Under the pieces are notes generated by a model that had not been told where the DNA came from, made no database searches, and worked only from the letters and a program-made list of their open reading frames with translations. 6,884 bases of DNA, from positions 1 to 6,884 of the forward strand of contig WRKS01000023.1 in assembly GCA_009778015.1 (NCBI GenBank). The letters run 5' to 3'. The stretch comes from Candidatus Saccharimonadota bacterium. GTDB lineage: Bacteria; Patescibacteriota; Saccharimonadia; Saccharimonadales; Saccharimonadaceae. This document shows positions 1 through 5,157 of the stretch, one piece after another (within the stretch, counting starts at the first letter, position 1; each line of letters opens with the position of its first letter). A program made the position numbers and the translations under genes.

Positions 1-37
1 AATCCGCTAATCAGCCCCCAAGCCCCACCTACGAACT

Positions 38-68
38 CTTTTGTAATCAGTGACGACTGATACAAAAG
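38..68. repeat. Hairpin downstream of the jag terminator
   Basis: An inverted repeat lies here: the left arm is CTTTTGTAATCAGT, the right arm is ACTGATACAAAAG, and the loop is GACG. This gives about 13 pairs with one bulged A. It sits four bases from the hairpin at 72-107, forming a tandem pair. Neither strand has a clean run of T after it, so termination by this hairpin alone is uncertain. It could be a second, backup stop for leftward transcription from jag, or belong to a gene beyond the left edge. Confidence 0.55.
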
Positions 69-71
69 CCA

Positions 72-107
72 AAAGAGGTCCGCCCGTAACGACGGGACGG
101 ACTCTTT
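72..107 (-). terminator. Probable intrinsic terminator of the rpmH-rnpA-yidC-jag operon
   Basis: The outer stem pairs AAAGAG with CTCTTT. The inner stem pairs TCCG-CCCGT with ACGGG-(A)-CGGA around the loop AACG. That is about 15 pairs with two single-base bulges. Read on the minus strand, the hairpin is followed by CTCTTTTGGCTTTTG, a U-rich but interrupted tail. It lies 34 bases beyond the jag stop codon. The inner 14-nt core recurs at 1660-1673. The loop-proximal stem is strong; the imperfect U-tract is the main doubt. Confidence 0.6.
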
Positions 108-140
108 GGCGCGTGTGAGTAGGGGGGTGTGGGGGTTTGA

Positions 141-596
141 TTATTTCTTTAGAGTCAAGATCAGCTTTCGTTCCCGTCCCACGCCTTCCGATGTGCCGTC
201 AATATCTGAAATATCCTCAATATATTTGTGCACCACCCGGCGATCCGCCGCATTCAGTTCTAATTCAACCCGGCCCTCGCGCCGCACTCGCTCCACCCAA
301 TCGCGCGCTCGCGTCTCAATATGCGCCGCTCGCCGCTCCTTATAGCCCGCGACATCAATGTTCACCCGAGTCAAAGCCGCCTCTTTTTGTGCCAAGGCCG
401 CCGCCACCAGATTCTGCAAACCGCGCAAAGTCTCGGCGTTCCGCCCGATCAAAACCGCGTTAAGCGTGCTAGACGGCACCGCCAAATGGATTACATCGTC
501 CTCCGCCGTTGAGCGAACCGCCACATTAACACCAAAAAACGAAATTATGTCCTCCAAAAACTTGGTTGCAAAACGGATGGATTCCTCCCTGTTCAT
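141..596 (-). CDS. jag: KhpB/Jag family RNA-binding protein (KH + R3H), short form
   Basis: This is a 151-aa cytoplasmic RNA-binding protein of the KhpB (Jag/EloR) family. Family members bind many transcripts and in Gram-positives affect cell elongation and division. A KH domain is visible at about residues 20-85, with the loop G51-R-N-A54 followed by ETLRGLQNLV. An R3H domain covers about 88-150, with R119 and H123 in NAADRRVVH. The GxxG loop of the KH fold ends in Ala instead of Gly. The N-terminal Jag_N domain of Bacillus-type proteins is absent, so the protein is little more than KH plus R3H. The ATG overlaps the yidC stop as ATGA, which suggests translational coupling, and the purine-rich end of yidC can serve as the ribosome site. 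Its position after yidC is the classic arrangement. The family call is firm; the cellular role in this organism is inferred. Confidence 0.92.
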   Translation of the reverse strand: MNREESIRFATKFLEDIISFFGVNVAVRSTAEDDVIHLAVPSSTLNAVLIGRNAETLRGLQNLVAAALAQKEAALTRVNIDVAGYKERRAAHIETRARDWVERVRREGRVELELNAADRRVVHKYIEDISDIDGTSEGVGRERKLILTLKK

Positions 597-1561
597 TTTT
601 TCCCTTTCTTGCCACCCTTAGTCTTATTGCTTTTCTTCTTATCGTCCGCGAGCTTTACCCGAGTCACCGTCTTTTCGCCCTGCTTCTTCACTACTTCTCC
701 CTCTTGGATCTCGCGCAATTCTTTTAGCACCTTTTTCTCCGCCATGTGCTCCATCGTATCCAAGTCCTTGGCCAGCGCCAGCCTCTGCTGCACCACCGAC
801 ACCAAGTTAGAGGTAAAGAAGTAAAGAATAATCGCGCCCGGCAGCTGAATCATAATAAACATCATCATCAGCGGCATCATAAACGCCATCCGACCTTGCA
901 CAATCGCGTTAACCTCCGCTTGGTCGGCCTCTTTGCCATCCGCCGCGTCCTTCATTATCTCTTTTAGTGTCTTTTTACCAGTCCGCTTTGGCATTTGCTG
1001 CTTGGTCATAATAAACTGCAAAGCACCTGATGAAATAGTAATTACCAGCAAAATAGCCGCGCTCGCGGTGGCTAGGGGCAACGGCGTCGCCGTCAGGTCC
1101 ACCAAGCCAAACAGCCGCGGCTCAAACGCCTCAAAATTACCAATCATCTCAGCTACGCGCGACCAGCCTTGCGTAAACGGATAAGCAAACTTCTCAATCG
1201 CCTCGGGGCTAGACAAAGCGTTCCGCACCACACCATAAATCGCGATAAAAATCGGAATCTGCAAAATTAGCGTCAAAATACTGGCAAACGGCTTCACATT
1301 ATGCCGCTTATATAGCTCCATCATCTGCAAGCTCTCCATCTGCCGATTGCCCTTGCAGCGCTTCTTAATCTCCGCCAGCTCCGGCTGGATCTTACGCATC
1401 AAGCGCGTCTGCATCAACTGGCGCTTCATCAGCGGCCACATCGCCAACTTAACCAGCAACGTAAATATAATAATCGCAACACCAAAATCACCTACCAGCT
1501 GATAAACCGCCAAAAGCAGGTTAAAAATCGGCTGTACAACTACCAAATCCCAAATATTCAT
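593..1561 (-). CDS. yidC: YidC/Oxa1 family membrane protein insertase
   Basis: This 322-aa inner-membrane insertase helps the Sec pathway, or works alone, to place membrane proteins. Hydrophobic segments lie near residues 24-44, 92-112, 163-183 and 225-252. The stretch QTRLMRKIQPEL after the first core segment matches the family, and R53 aligns with the groove arginine. LTLILQIPIFIAIYGVVRN is another typical block. There is no large periplasmic domain, so it is the short Gram-positive/organelle type. The tail is lysine-rich, as in forms that contact the ribosome directly. I start at the ATG at 1561; the frame stays open to a TTG at 1606, but the extra 15 residues look non-homologous and derive from the inverted-repeat arm. 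No good Shine-Dalgarno precedes 1561. The stop overlaps the jag start. Between it and rnpA lies the folded element at 1596-1715. Confidence 0.94.
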   Translation of the reverse strand: MNIWDLVVVQPIFNLLLAVYQLVGDFGVAIIIFTLLVKLAMWPLMKRQLMQTRLMRKIQPELAEIKKRCKGNRQMESLQMMELYKRHNVKPFASILTLILQIPIFIAIYGVVRNALSSPEAIEKFAYPFTQGWSRVAEMIGNFEAFEPRLFGLVDLTATPLPLATASAAILLVITISSGALQFIMTKQQMPKRTGKKTLKEIMKDAADGKEADQAEVNAIVQGRMAFMMPLMMMFIMIQLPGAIILYFFTSNLVSVVQQRLALAKDLDTMEHMAEKKVLKELREIQEGEVVKKQGEKTVTRVKLADDKKKSNKTKGGKKGKK

Positions 1562-1595
1562 ATTACTACATATATCACGAGATGACAGTTTTAGC

Positions 1596-1715
1596 AAGAC
1601 CACCAAAGCAGTTCATGAGGGACTCTCGGAGCCTACGGGCGAGAGCGAGAAGCGGTCTACCCGTAACGACGGGCTAGACCGACTTCGTGCCCGAATGAGT
1701 TGCTTTGGTGGTCTT
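1596..1715 (-). other. Branched inverted-repeat structure at the rnpA-yidC junction
   Basis: Fifteen bases at 1596-1610 (AAGACCACCAAAGCA) are perfectly complementary to 1701-1715. On the minus-strand RNA the stem can continue inward after a 2x2 mismatch with UCAU/AUGA and then GGG/CCC. Enclosed are two further hairpins: one at 1649-1686 (GAAG, CGGTCTA and CCCGT arms, loop AACG on the plus strand, two bulges) and one at 1623-1645 (CTCTCG/CGAGAG). The predicted fold is a three-way junction. One outer arm is rnpA coding sequence and the rnpA stop lies in the first inner hairpin. No U-run follows, so it is not a simple terminator. An attenuator, an RNase processing site, or a cis-regulatory element for yidC are possible. 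Confidence 0.6.
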
Positions 1716-2045
1716 ACTCAGCAACCCTACCAGCCTCTCGCGAAACTCCCCATAGGGCATCTCGCGAAACTCCGCACTATATAATATAACAATCACATCT
1801 AGCTGCGGCCTTTCGGCCTGCGCGCCTAGCCATCCGCGGATAATCTCATAAGTCCGGCGGCGCACTCGGTTCCGTCCCACTGCCGATTTTAGCGTTTTCT
1901 TGCCAATCGTCACACCAAATCGCGTTCCACCCCGGCTATTTTTAGCCCAGACCACCGAAACCTTCTCGCCTCGTTCGGTCTTACCGGCCCGCAAAGTCGC
2001 CTGCACGCCCCCTCGGGAGTGGAAGCGGTATTTACTAGGAAGCAT
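1674..2045 (-). CDS. rnpA: Ribonuclease P protein component
   Basis: This is the 123-aa basic protein subunit of RNase P, which helps the catalytic RNA (rnpB, not in this window) remove the 5' leader from pre-tRNAs. The N-terminus MLPSKYRFHSRG matches the family start. The arginine-rich RNR signature is at residues about 53-70 (KSAVGRNRVRRRTYEIIR), the conserved left-handed crossover helix that contacts RNA. Length is normal. It begins 16 bases after the rpmH stop, behind an AGGGGTGG ribosome site three bases from the ATG. The last 14 residues (TTKATHSGTKSV region) look unlike the family and are encoded by the right arm of the inverted repeat plus the inner hairpin, so the C-terminal tail may be shaped by RNA structure instead of protein function. 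Confidence 0.95.
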   Translation of the reverse strand: MLPSKYRFHSRGGVQATLRAGKTERGEKVSVVWAKNSRGGTRFGVTIGKKTLKSAVGRNRVRRRTYEIIRGWLGAQAERPQLDVIVILYSAEFREMPYGEFRERLVGLLSKTTKATHSGTKSV

Positions 2046-2061
2046 TAGCCACCCCTATAAC

Positions 2062-2199
2062 TCAAACCGCTAGCTTCTTGCGGCCCTTAGCGCGGCGGCG
2101 AGCCAAGACCTTGCGGCCGTTCGCCGTTGCCATGCGCACCAAAAAGCCGTGCGTCGTGTGGCGCTGCCGTTTGTGGGGTTGATATGTTCGCTTTGGCAT
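2062..2199 (-). CDS. rpmH: 50S ribosomal protein L34
   Basis: This is a 45-aa ribosomal protein of the large subunit. The product begins [19 protein letters not shown] and continues [26 protein letters not shown], which is full-length L34 with all usual blocks (KRTYQP, GFLxRM, NGRKVLxxRRxKGR). It ends in TGA. The ribosome site is weak (GAAAGAAG about six bases before the ATG). It heads the leftward operon, with rnpA 16 bases downstream, the order seen in most bacteria. It is driven by the promoter at 2236-2264. A longer overlapping reading frame at 2070-2276 on the same strand is a shadow of it. Confidence 0.97.
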   Translation of the reverse strand: MPKRTYQPHKRQRHTTHGFLVRMATANGRKVLARRRAKGRKKLAV

Positions 2200-2235
2200 A
2201 CTCTACTTCTTTCTTTTATCCTGTTTCTATTGTCT

Positions 2236-2264
2236 ATTATAGCAAACTTATCCACAATAATCAA
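2236..2264 (-). promoter_or_regulatory. rpmH promoter with embedded DnaA box
   Basis: On the minus strand TTGATT (2264-2259) is followed by a 17-base spacer and a perfect TATAAT (2241-2236), itself preceded by TGC, making an extended -10. Transcription should start near 2229, giving a leader of about 30 bases before rpmH. The consensus DnaA box TTATCCACA at 2248-2256 lies wholly in the spacer, so bound DnaA would be expected to block or modulate RNA polymerase here. The promoter motif is read directly; the regulation is inferred. Confidence 0.75.
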
Positions 2265-2388
2265 GTTGTTTTCCACAAGCCCTTATCATGGCCGCTTCCT
2301 TGTGTGGAAAACCCCACCTCTGTTGCCAACATTCAATACTCGCAAAACATTCTAAATAATTCACAAATCCAGCAAAATCTGTGGATAA
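2248..2388. promoter_or_regulatory. DnaA-box cluster upstream of dnaA (possible second half of a bipartite origin)
   Basis: Four boxes are visible: TTATCCACA at 2248-2256 (plus, perfect), TTTTCCACA at 2269-2277 (plus, one mismatch), TGTGGAAAA at 2303-2311 (minus, one mismatch) and TGTGGATAA at 2380-2388 (minus, perfect). The left two face right and the right two face left, so the set is an inverted array with perfect boxes outermost. The stretch 2331-2379 is AT-rich. Such clusters upstream of dnaA serve as autoregulatory sites and, in Bacillus-like bipartite origins, as part of oriC. Confidence 0.8.
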
Positions 2389-2410
2389 CTCCCAAATTCT
2401 TTGCTATTAT
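2382..2410 (+). promoter_or_regulatory. Candidate dnaA promoter
   Basis: TGGATA (2382-2387, four of six matches to TTGACA), a 17-base spacer and TATTAT (2405-2410) preceded by TGC form an extended -10 promoter like the one for rpmH. The -35 is inside the perfect minus-strand DnaA box at 2380-2388, which would give simple autorepression. The predicted start is about 2417, inside or just past the first in-frame ATG, which points to a leaderless or nearly leaderless transcript. The -35 is weak, so another promoter upstream cannot be excluded. Confidence 0.5.
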
Positions 2411-2412
2411 AA

Positions 2413-3774
2413 ATGTATATGGAGGATAAATGGCAGGCCGCCAAAGCCAAACTAGAGGATAGCACCGACGAGTTGTCGTTCAAGACCTGGTTTTCTAAGC
2501 TAGAATTCGTCAGTTGCCAAGACGGCCGCCTTGTTCTCAGCGCGCCCAACGCCTTTATCATCCGCAACCTCCAAGGCAAATACGCGGCAGTTGTCCGTGA
2601 GGCCCTTAAAACCGCCGACTTCACCCCCGAGCTAATTGAATACGCTATCGTCGGCGCAAGCGCCGCCGACAAAATTGAGCGCCGCCGCAAGAACACCACC
2701 GTTAGCACGCAAGATCTCACCGCCGGCTTAGCCACCAAACCCAGCGGCGTCAAACAACACGCCACCAACCTCAATGCCAAATACATGTTTGACAACTTCG
2801 TCGTCGGCGACAACAACGACATGGTCTTTGCCGCCTGCAAGGCCGTCGTCAACAACCCCGGCACCATGTATAACCCACTATATATCTACGGCAACGCCGG
2901 CCTCGGCAAAACCCACCTCATCCAAGCCGTCGGCAACGAAATCCTCCAAACCAACCCCGACTTCCGCATTCTCTACACCTCAATTGAGACCTTCTATAAA
3001 GACTTTGTCGCCAGCATCCAAAAAAAGCTCTCCGGCTTCACCGAAAAATACCGCGAAAACGACGTCTTAATTATTGACGATCTGCAGTTCCTAGAAGGCA
3101 AAGACAAAAGCCAAGAGGAATTCTTCCACACCTTCAACGAACTGACCCAAAACGGCAAGCAAATCATCATCAGCTCCGACCGCCAACCATCCCGCATCCC
3201 CAAGCTCGCCGACCGCCTCGTCACTCGCTTTGGCCAAGGCATGATTATAGAAATCAAACCACCCAACTTTGAGACCCGCTGCGCCATCCTTGCCGCCAAG
3301 GCCGAGTCCAGTAAGCTCAACCTCGGCAACGACGTGATTGAGTTTATTGCCAACAAATACACTACCAATATCCGCGAGCTAGAAGGCGCCCTCAATTATG
3401 CCGGCCTGCTCCAAATGAGCCTTGGCGCCCGCTTCTCACTCGCCAAACTAGAAGGCCAGCTCCAAGATTCCAGTAACGCCCGCCCACGCACCAGCCCCGA
3501 AACCATCATCAAAGCCACCGCTTCCTACTTCCATCTCACCCCCACCGAGCTAACCAGCCAAAGCCGCGAAAAACACATCAACAACCCGCGCCAAATCGCC
3601 ATGTATCTCATGAAAACCGACCTCTCGCTCTCTTACCCGCAAATCGCCCGCACCTTCAACCGCAAAGACCACACCACAGCCATGAACGGCGTCCAAAAAA
3701 TCAGCAAGCTAATTAAAGAGGATGGCCTACTCCGCGATCAAATCACCCACATCCAGGAGGCCGCCAATGCCTAA
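2413..3774 (+). CDS. dnaA: Chromosomal replication initiator protein DnaA
   Basis: DnaA binds 9-mer boxes at oriC, oligomerises with ATP and melts the origin so that helicase can load. The protein is 453 aa with a short linker (domain II, about 85-120). Domain I has LSFKTWFSKLEF at 21-32. The AAA+ core shows Walker A GNAGLGKT at 160-167, Walker B LIIDDLQF at 219-226, sensor I IIISSDRQP at 251-259, arginine finger R272 in TRFGQG, and sensor II NIRELEG with R321. Domain IV has NPRQIAMYLM (391-400) and the DNA-binding signature RKDHTT at 417-422. Two in-frame ATGs exist, at 2413 and 2419 (Met1 and Met3). Neither has an upstream Shine-Dalgarno; GGAGG occurs at 2421-2425, after both. If the promoter at 2382-2410 is right, 2419 is the more likely start. 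Third codon positions are strongly C-rich, unlike dnaN. Confidence 0.97.
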   Translation: MYMEDKWQAAKAKLEDSTDELSFKTWFSKLEFVSCQDGRLVLSAPNAFIIRNLQGKYAAVVREALKTADFTPELIEYAIVGASAADKIERRRKNTTVSTQDLTAGLATKPSGVKQHATNLNAKYMFDNFVVGDNNDMVFAACKAVVNNPGTMYNPLYIYGNAGLGKTHLIQAVGNEILQTNPDFRILYTSIETFYKDFVASIQKKLSGFTEKYRENDVLIIDDLQFLEGKDKSQEEFFHTFNELTQNGKQIIISSDRQPSRIPKLADRLVTRFGQGMIIEIKPPNFETRCAILAAKAESSKLNLGNDVIEFIANKYTTNIRELEGALNYAGLLQMSLGARFSLAKLEGQLQDSSNARPRTSPETIIKATASYFHLTPTELTSQSREKHINNPRQIAMYLMKTDLSLSYPQIARTFNRKDHTTAMNGVQKISKLIKEDGLLRDQITHIQEAANA

Positions 3775-3885
3775 GTTATCCAACCCTATTAACGCTAAGC
3801 CCTCTTTTCGCCATATGTGCACAATAATGTGGAAAACAACCGCCAAACTCCCCATTTTCACCACCATATCCCGTGCAGAACACAA

Positions 3886-3947
3886 CAACTTACCCACAAC
3901 CCCCACCTCAACCCGCACCCACAACCAACTTACCCACAACCCCCACC
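3886..3947 (+). repeat. 22-nt direct repeat with 40-bp period in oriC
   Basis: Bases 3886-3907 and 3926-3947 are identical over 22 positions. Each copy starts CAACT, contains the DnaA-like box TTACCCACA and ends in CCCCCACC. The period of 40 bases is close to four helical turns, so both boxes would face the same side of the DNA. A related ACCCACA at 3917-3923 lies between them. This looks like an iteron-like duplication within the origin. Confidence 0.85.
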
Positions 3948-3956
3948 ACCCTTCCC
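3893..3956 (-). other. Two G-quadruplex motifs on the minus strand in oriC
   Basis: The plus strand has C-runs at 3893-3895, 3900-3904, 3912-3914 and 3918-3920 (loops 4, 7, 3), and again at 3933-3935, 3940-3944, 3949-3951 and 3954-3956 (loops 4, 4, 2). On the minus strand each set satisfies the usual pattern of four G-runs of at least three with loops of one to seven. The first C-run of each set is part of a TTACCCACA box. Folding is not demonstrated; only the motif is seen. Confidence 0.65.
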
Positions 3957-4020
3957 TCACACTTTCCCACAACCCCCGCTTATCTGGCGCCAACTGGCTT
4001 TTCCACACAATCCACAACCC

Positions 4021-4053
4021 TAATAACAATAATAATCTTATAATAAAAGGAGG
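4021..4053 (+). promoter_or_regulatory. AT-rich unwinding candidate, TATAAT and dnaN ribosome site
   Basis: The run TAATAACAATAATAA at 4021-4035 reads as five triplets (TAA, TAA, CAA, TAA, TAA) and resembles the DnaA-trio element next to DnaA boxes in well-studied origins. A perfect TATAAT at 4039-4044 follows, but no convincing -35 lies 16-18 bases upstream, so it may be part of the unwinding element and not a promoter. AAAAGGAGG at 4045-4053 is a near-perfect Shine-Dalgarno five bases before the dnaN ATG. Confidence 0.6.
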
Positions 4054-4058
4054 CAGCA

Positions 4059-5150
4059 ATGCATTTTTTAATCAATAAAAATAAGTTCTCTAAAGTTCTA
4101 AACAATATCAGTAAAATTGCCAATTCACGCAACCAATTGCCAATCCTTAACAATGTCCTACTAAGAGCCGATGAAGGTAAGCTAACAATTATCGCTAACA
4201 ACCTTGAACTCGCTAGCGAAGAAACCCTAGAGGCCACAATCAAAAAAAGCGGCGTCATCACTATCCCAGCCAAACCGCTTGCCGAGTTTATTAATAATCT
4301 CCCGGACGCCGAATTGGATATTTCTACCCAAGACACTAAACTCAAAGTCAAGAGCTTGGGTTTTTCGGCCTCCTTTAATGGCGTTAGCGCCGAGGATTTC
4401 CCAGAGGTCCCGGAGCTAGAAAAAGACGCCCTCTCTTTCTCTCTGCCCATGTCTGGGTTTCGCGACAGCTTGCAGTGCGTGGTTGGCGCCGCCTCAAACG
4501 ACTTCTCGCGCCCCGCGCTAACCGGCGTTTGCTTCAATTCTCACGACAAAAAACTCTTTGTCGCCGCTACCGACGGCTATCGCTTAGCCGAGGTGGAGCT
4601 AATCCCCAAGTTTAACGACGATATACGGGTTATCGTGCCAACCGCCGCTATCGGCGAGGTGCTCGGCGCCGCCGACGAGGGCGATATGACAATCAAAGTC
4701 GGCGAGAGTCAAATGCAATTTCTGCTCTCTACTGGTACCAAAATCACTACCAACCTAATTTCTGGCAGCTATCCTGATTATCGCCAGCTTATAACTGAGG
4801 CCGGCGATGATACAGCGGTCGTTGAACGCGCCGAGCTTCTCCGCTTGCTGCGCGTGGCGCAGGTTTTTGCCCGTATTGTTGATAATACCGCCGTCCTTAA
4901 AACCGATGTCAAACAAAACCAGCTTTCTGTTGTGGCGGTGGAGAGCGAGCTTGGCTCCAACTCCTCTGAGATGGCGGCCGTTATAAGCGGCGCCGATGTC
5001 AGTATGGCCTTTAATATCCGCTTCTTGATTGACGCGCTTAGCGTCTTTGCCGCTCCGGACGCCATTCTGGACTTTTCTAACGGCAAGCTAGTCATCCGCG
5101 GCAACGACTCAGGCAGCTTGATTTATATTGTGATGCCGCGAAAGGCTTAA
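4059..5150 (+). CDS. dnaN: DNA polymerase III beta subunit (sliding clamp)
   Basis: This 363-aa protein forms the dimeric ring that tethers replicative polymerase and repair factors to DNA. Family blocks in order are LPILNNVLLRA (27-37), DFPEVPELE (113-121), SRPALTGVCF near 150-159, the pocket segment ATDGYRLAEVE (170-180), SGSYPDYRQLI (235-245), and the C-terminal YIVMPRKA. The usual end is MPMRL or similar; the Met-Pro is kept but the last residues differ. The pocket has Tyr where E. coli has His, a common variation. Length and three-domain layout are normal. The start is clear, with a strong Shine-Dalgarno at 4045-4053. It is followed after 7 bases by recF. Third codon positions are more mixed than in dnaA, and by mid-gene the plus strand carries more G than C. 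Confidence 0.97.
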   Translation: MHFLINKNKFSKVLNNISKIANSRNQLPILNNVLLRADEGKLTIIANNLELASEETLEATIKKSGVITIPAKPLAEFINNLPDAELDISTQDTKLKVKSLGFSASFNGVSAEDFPEVPELEKDALSFSLPMSGFRDSLQCVVGAASNDFSRPALTGVCFNSHDKKLFVAATDGYRLAEVELIPKFNDDIRVIVPTAAIGEVLGAADEGDMTIKVGESQMQFLLSTGTKITTNLISGSYPDYRQLITEAGDDTAVVERAELLRLLRVAQVFARIVDNTAVLKTDVKQNQLSVVAVESELGSNSSEMAAVISGADVSMAFNIRFLIDALSVFAAPDAILDFSNGKLVIRGNDSGSLIYIVMPRKA

Positions 5151-5157
5151 CCCCGCT

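Larger units (their letters stand above)
3775..4058. other. oriC: Probable replication origin (oriC), dnaA-dnaN intergenic region
   Basis: No gene is visible in this 284-base gap; it holds origin motifs. DnaA-box-like 9-mers are TGTGGAAAA at 3828-3836 (minus), TTACCCACA at 3890-3898 and 3930-3938 (plus, one mismatch each), TTTTCCACA at 3999-4007 (plus, one mismatch), and weaker TTTCCCACA at 3963-3971, CAATCCACA at 4008-4016 and TTATCCAAC at 3776-3784. An AT-rich TAA-triplet segment follows at 4021-4048. None of the boxes here is a perfect consensus; the perfect ones lie upstream of dnaA. The shift of strand composition from C-rich dnaA to G-rich dnaN supports an origin here. Confidence 0.8.

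Noticed and set aside
108..140. G-rich plus-strand tract as a quadruplex or, on the minus strand, a Rho-loading site
   Set aside because: Only two long G-runs are present, too few for a quadruplex, and the C-rich minus strand is too short to support a Rho site claim.
1562..1606. Longer yidC from a TTG at 1606
   Set aside because: The extra 15 residues do not look like YidC, TTG has no ribosome site and it sits inside the inverted-repeat arm; the ATG at 1561 is preferred.
2062..2199. Recoded TGA (genetic code 4 or 25)
   Set aside because: rpmH ends at TGA exactly where L34 should end, and yidC ends at TGA overlapping the jag start, so TGA is a stop.
2361..2867. Minus-strand open frame of 168 codons opposite the start of dnaA
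   Set aside because: Antisense to well-conserved dnaA codons, low-complexity product and no family resemblance; it arises from the C-rich third positions of dnaA.
3886..3947. CRISPR-like array
   Set aside because: Only two repeat copies with an 18-base gap of related sequence, no cas gene; it fits origin repeats.
3722..4078. Plus-strand open frame across oriC (and a minus one at 3727-4059)
   Set aside because: The product is mostly T, N, H and P from the C/A-rich origin repeats, which is composition and not a protein.
3980..4537. Minus-strand open frame of 185 codons opposite the start of dnaN
   Set aside because: It covers oriC and the dnaN start, is serine/leucine-rich and has no credible motif; dnaN is unmistakable on the other strand.
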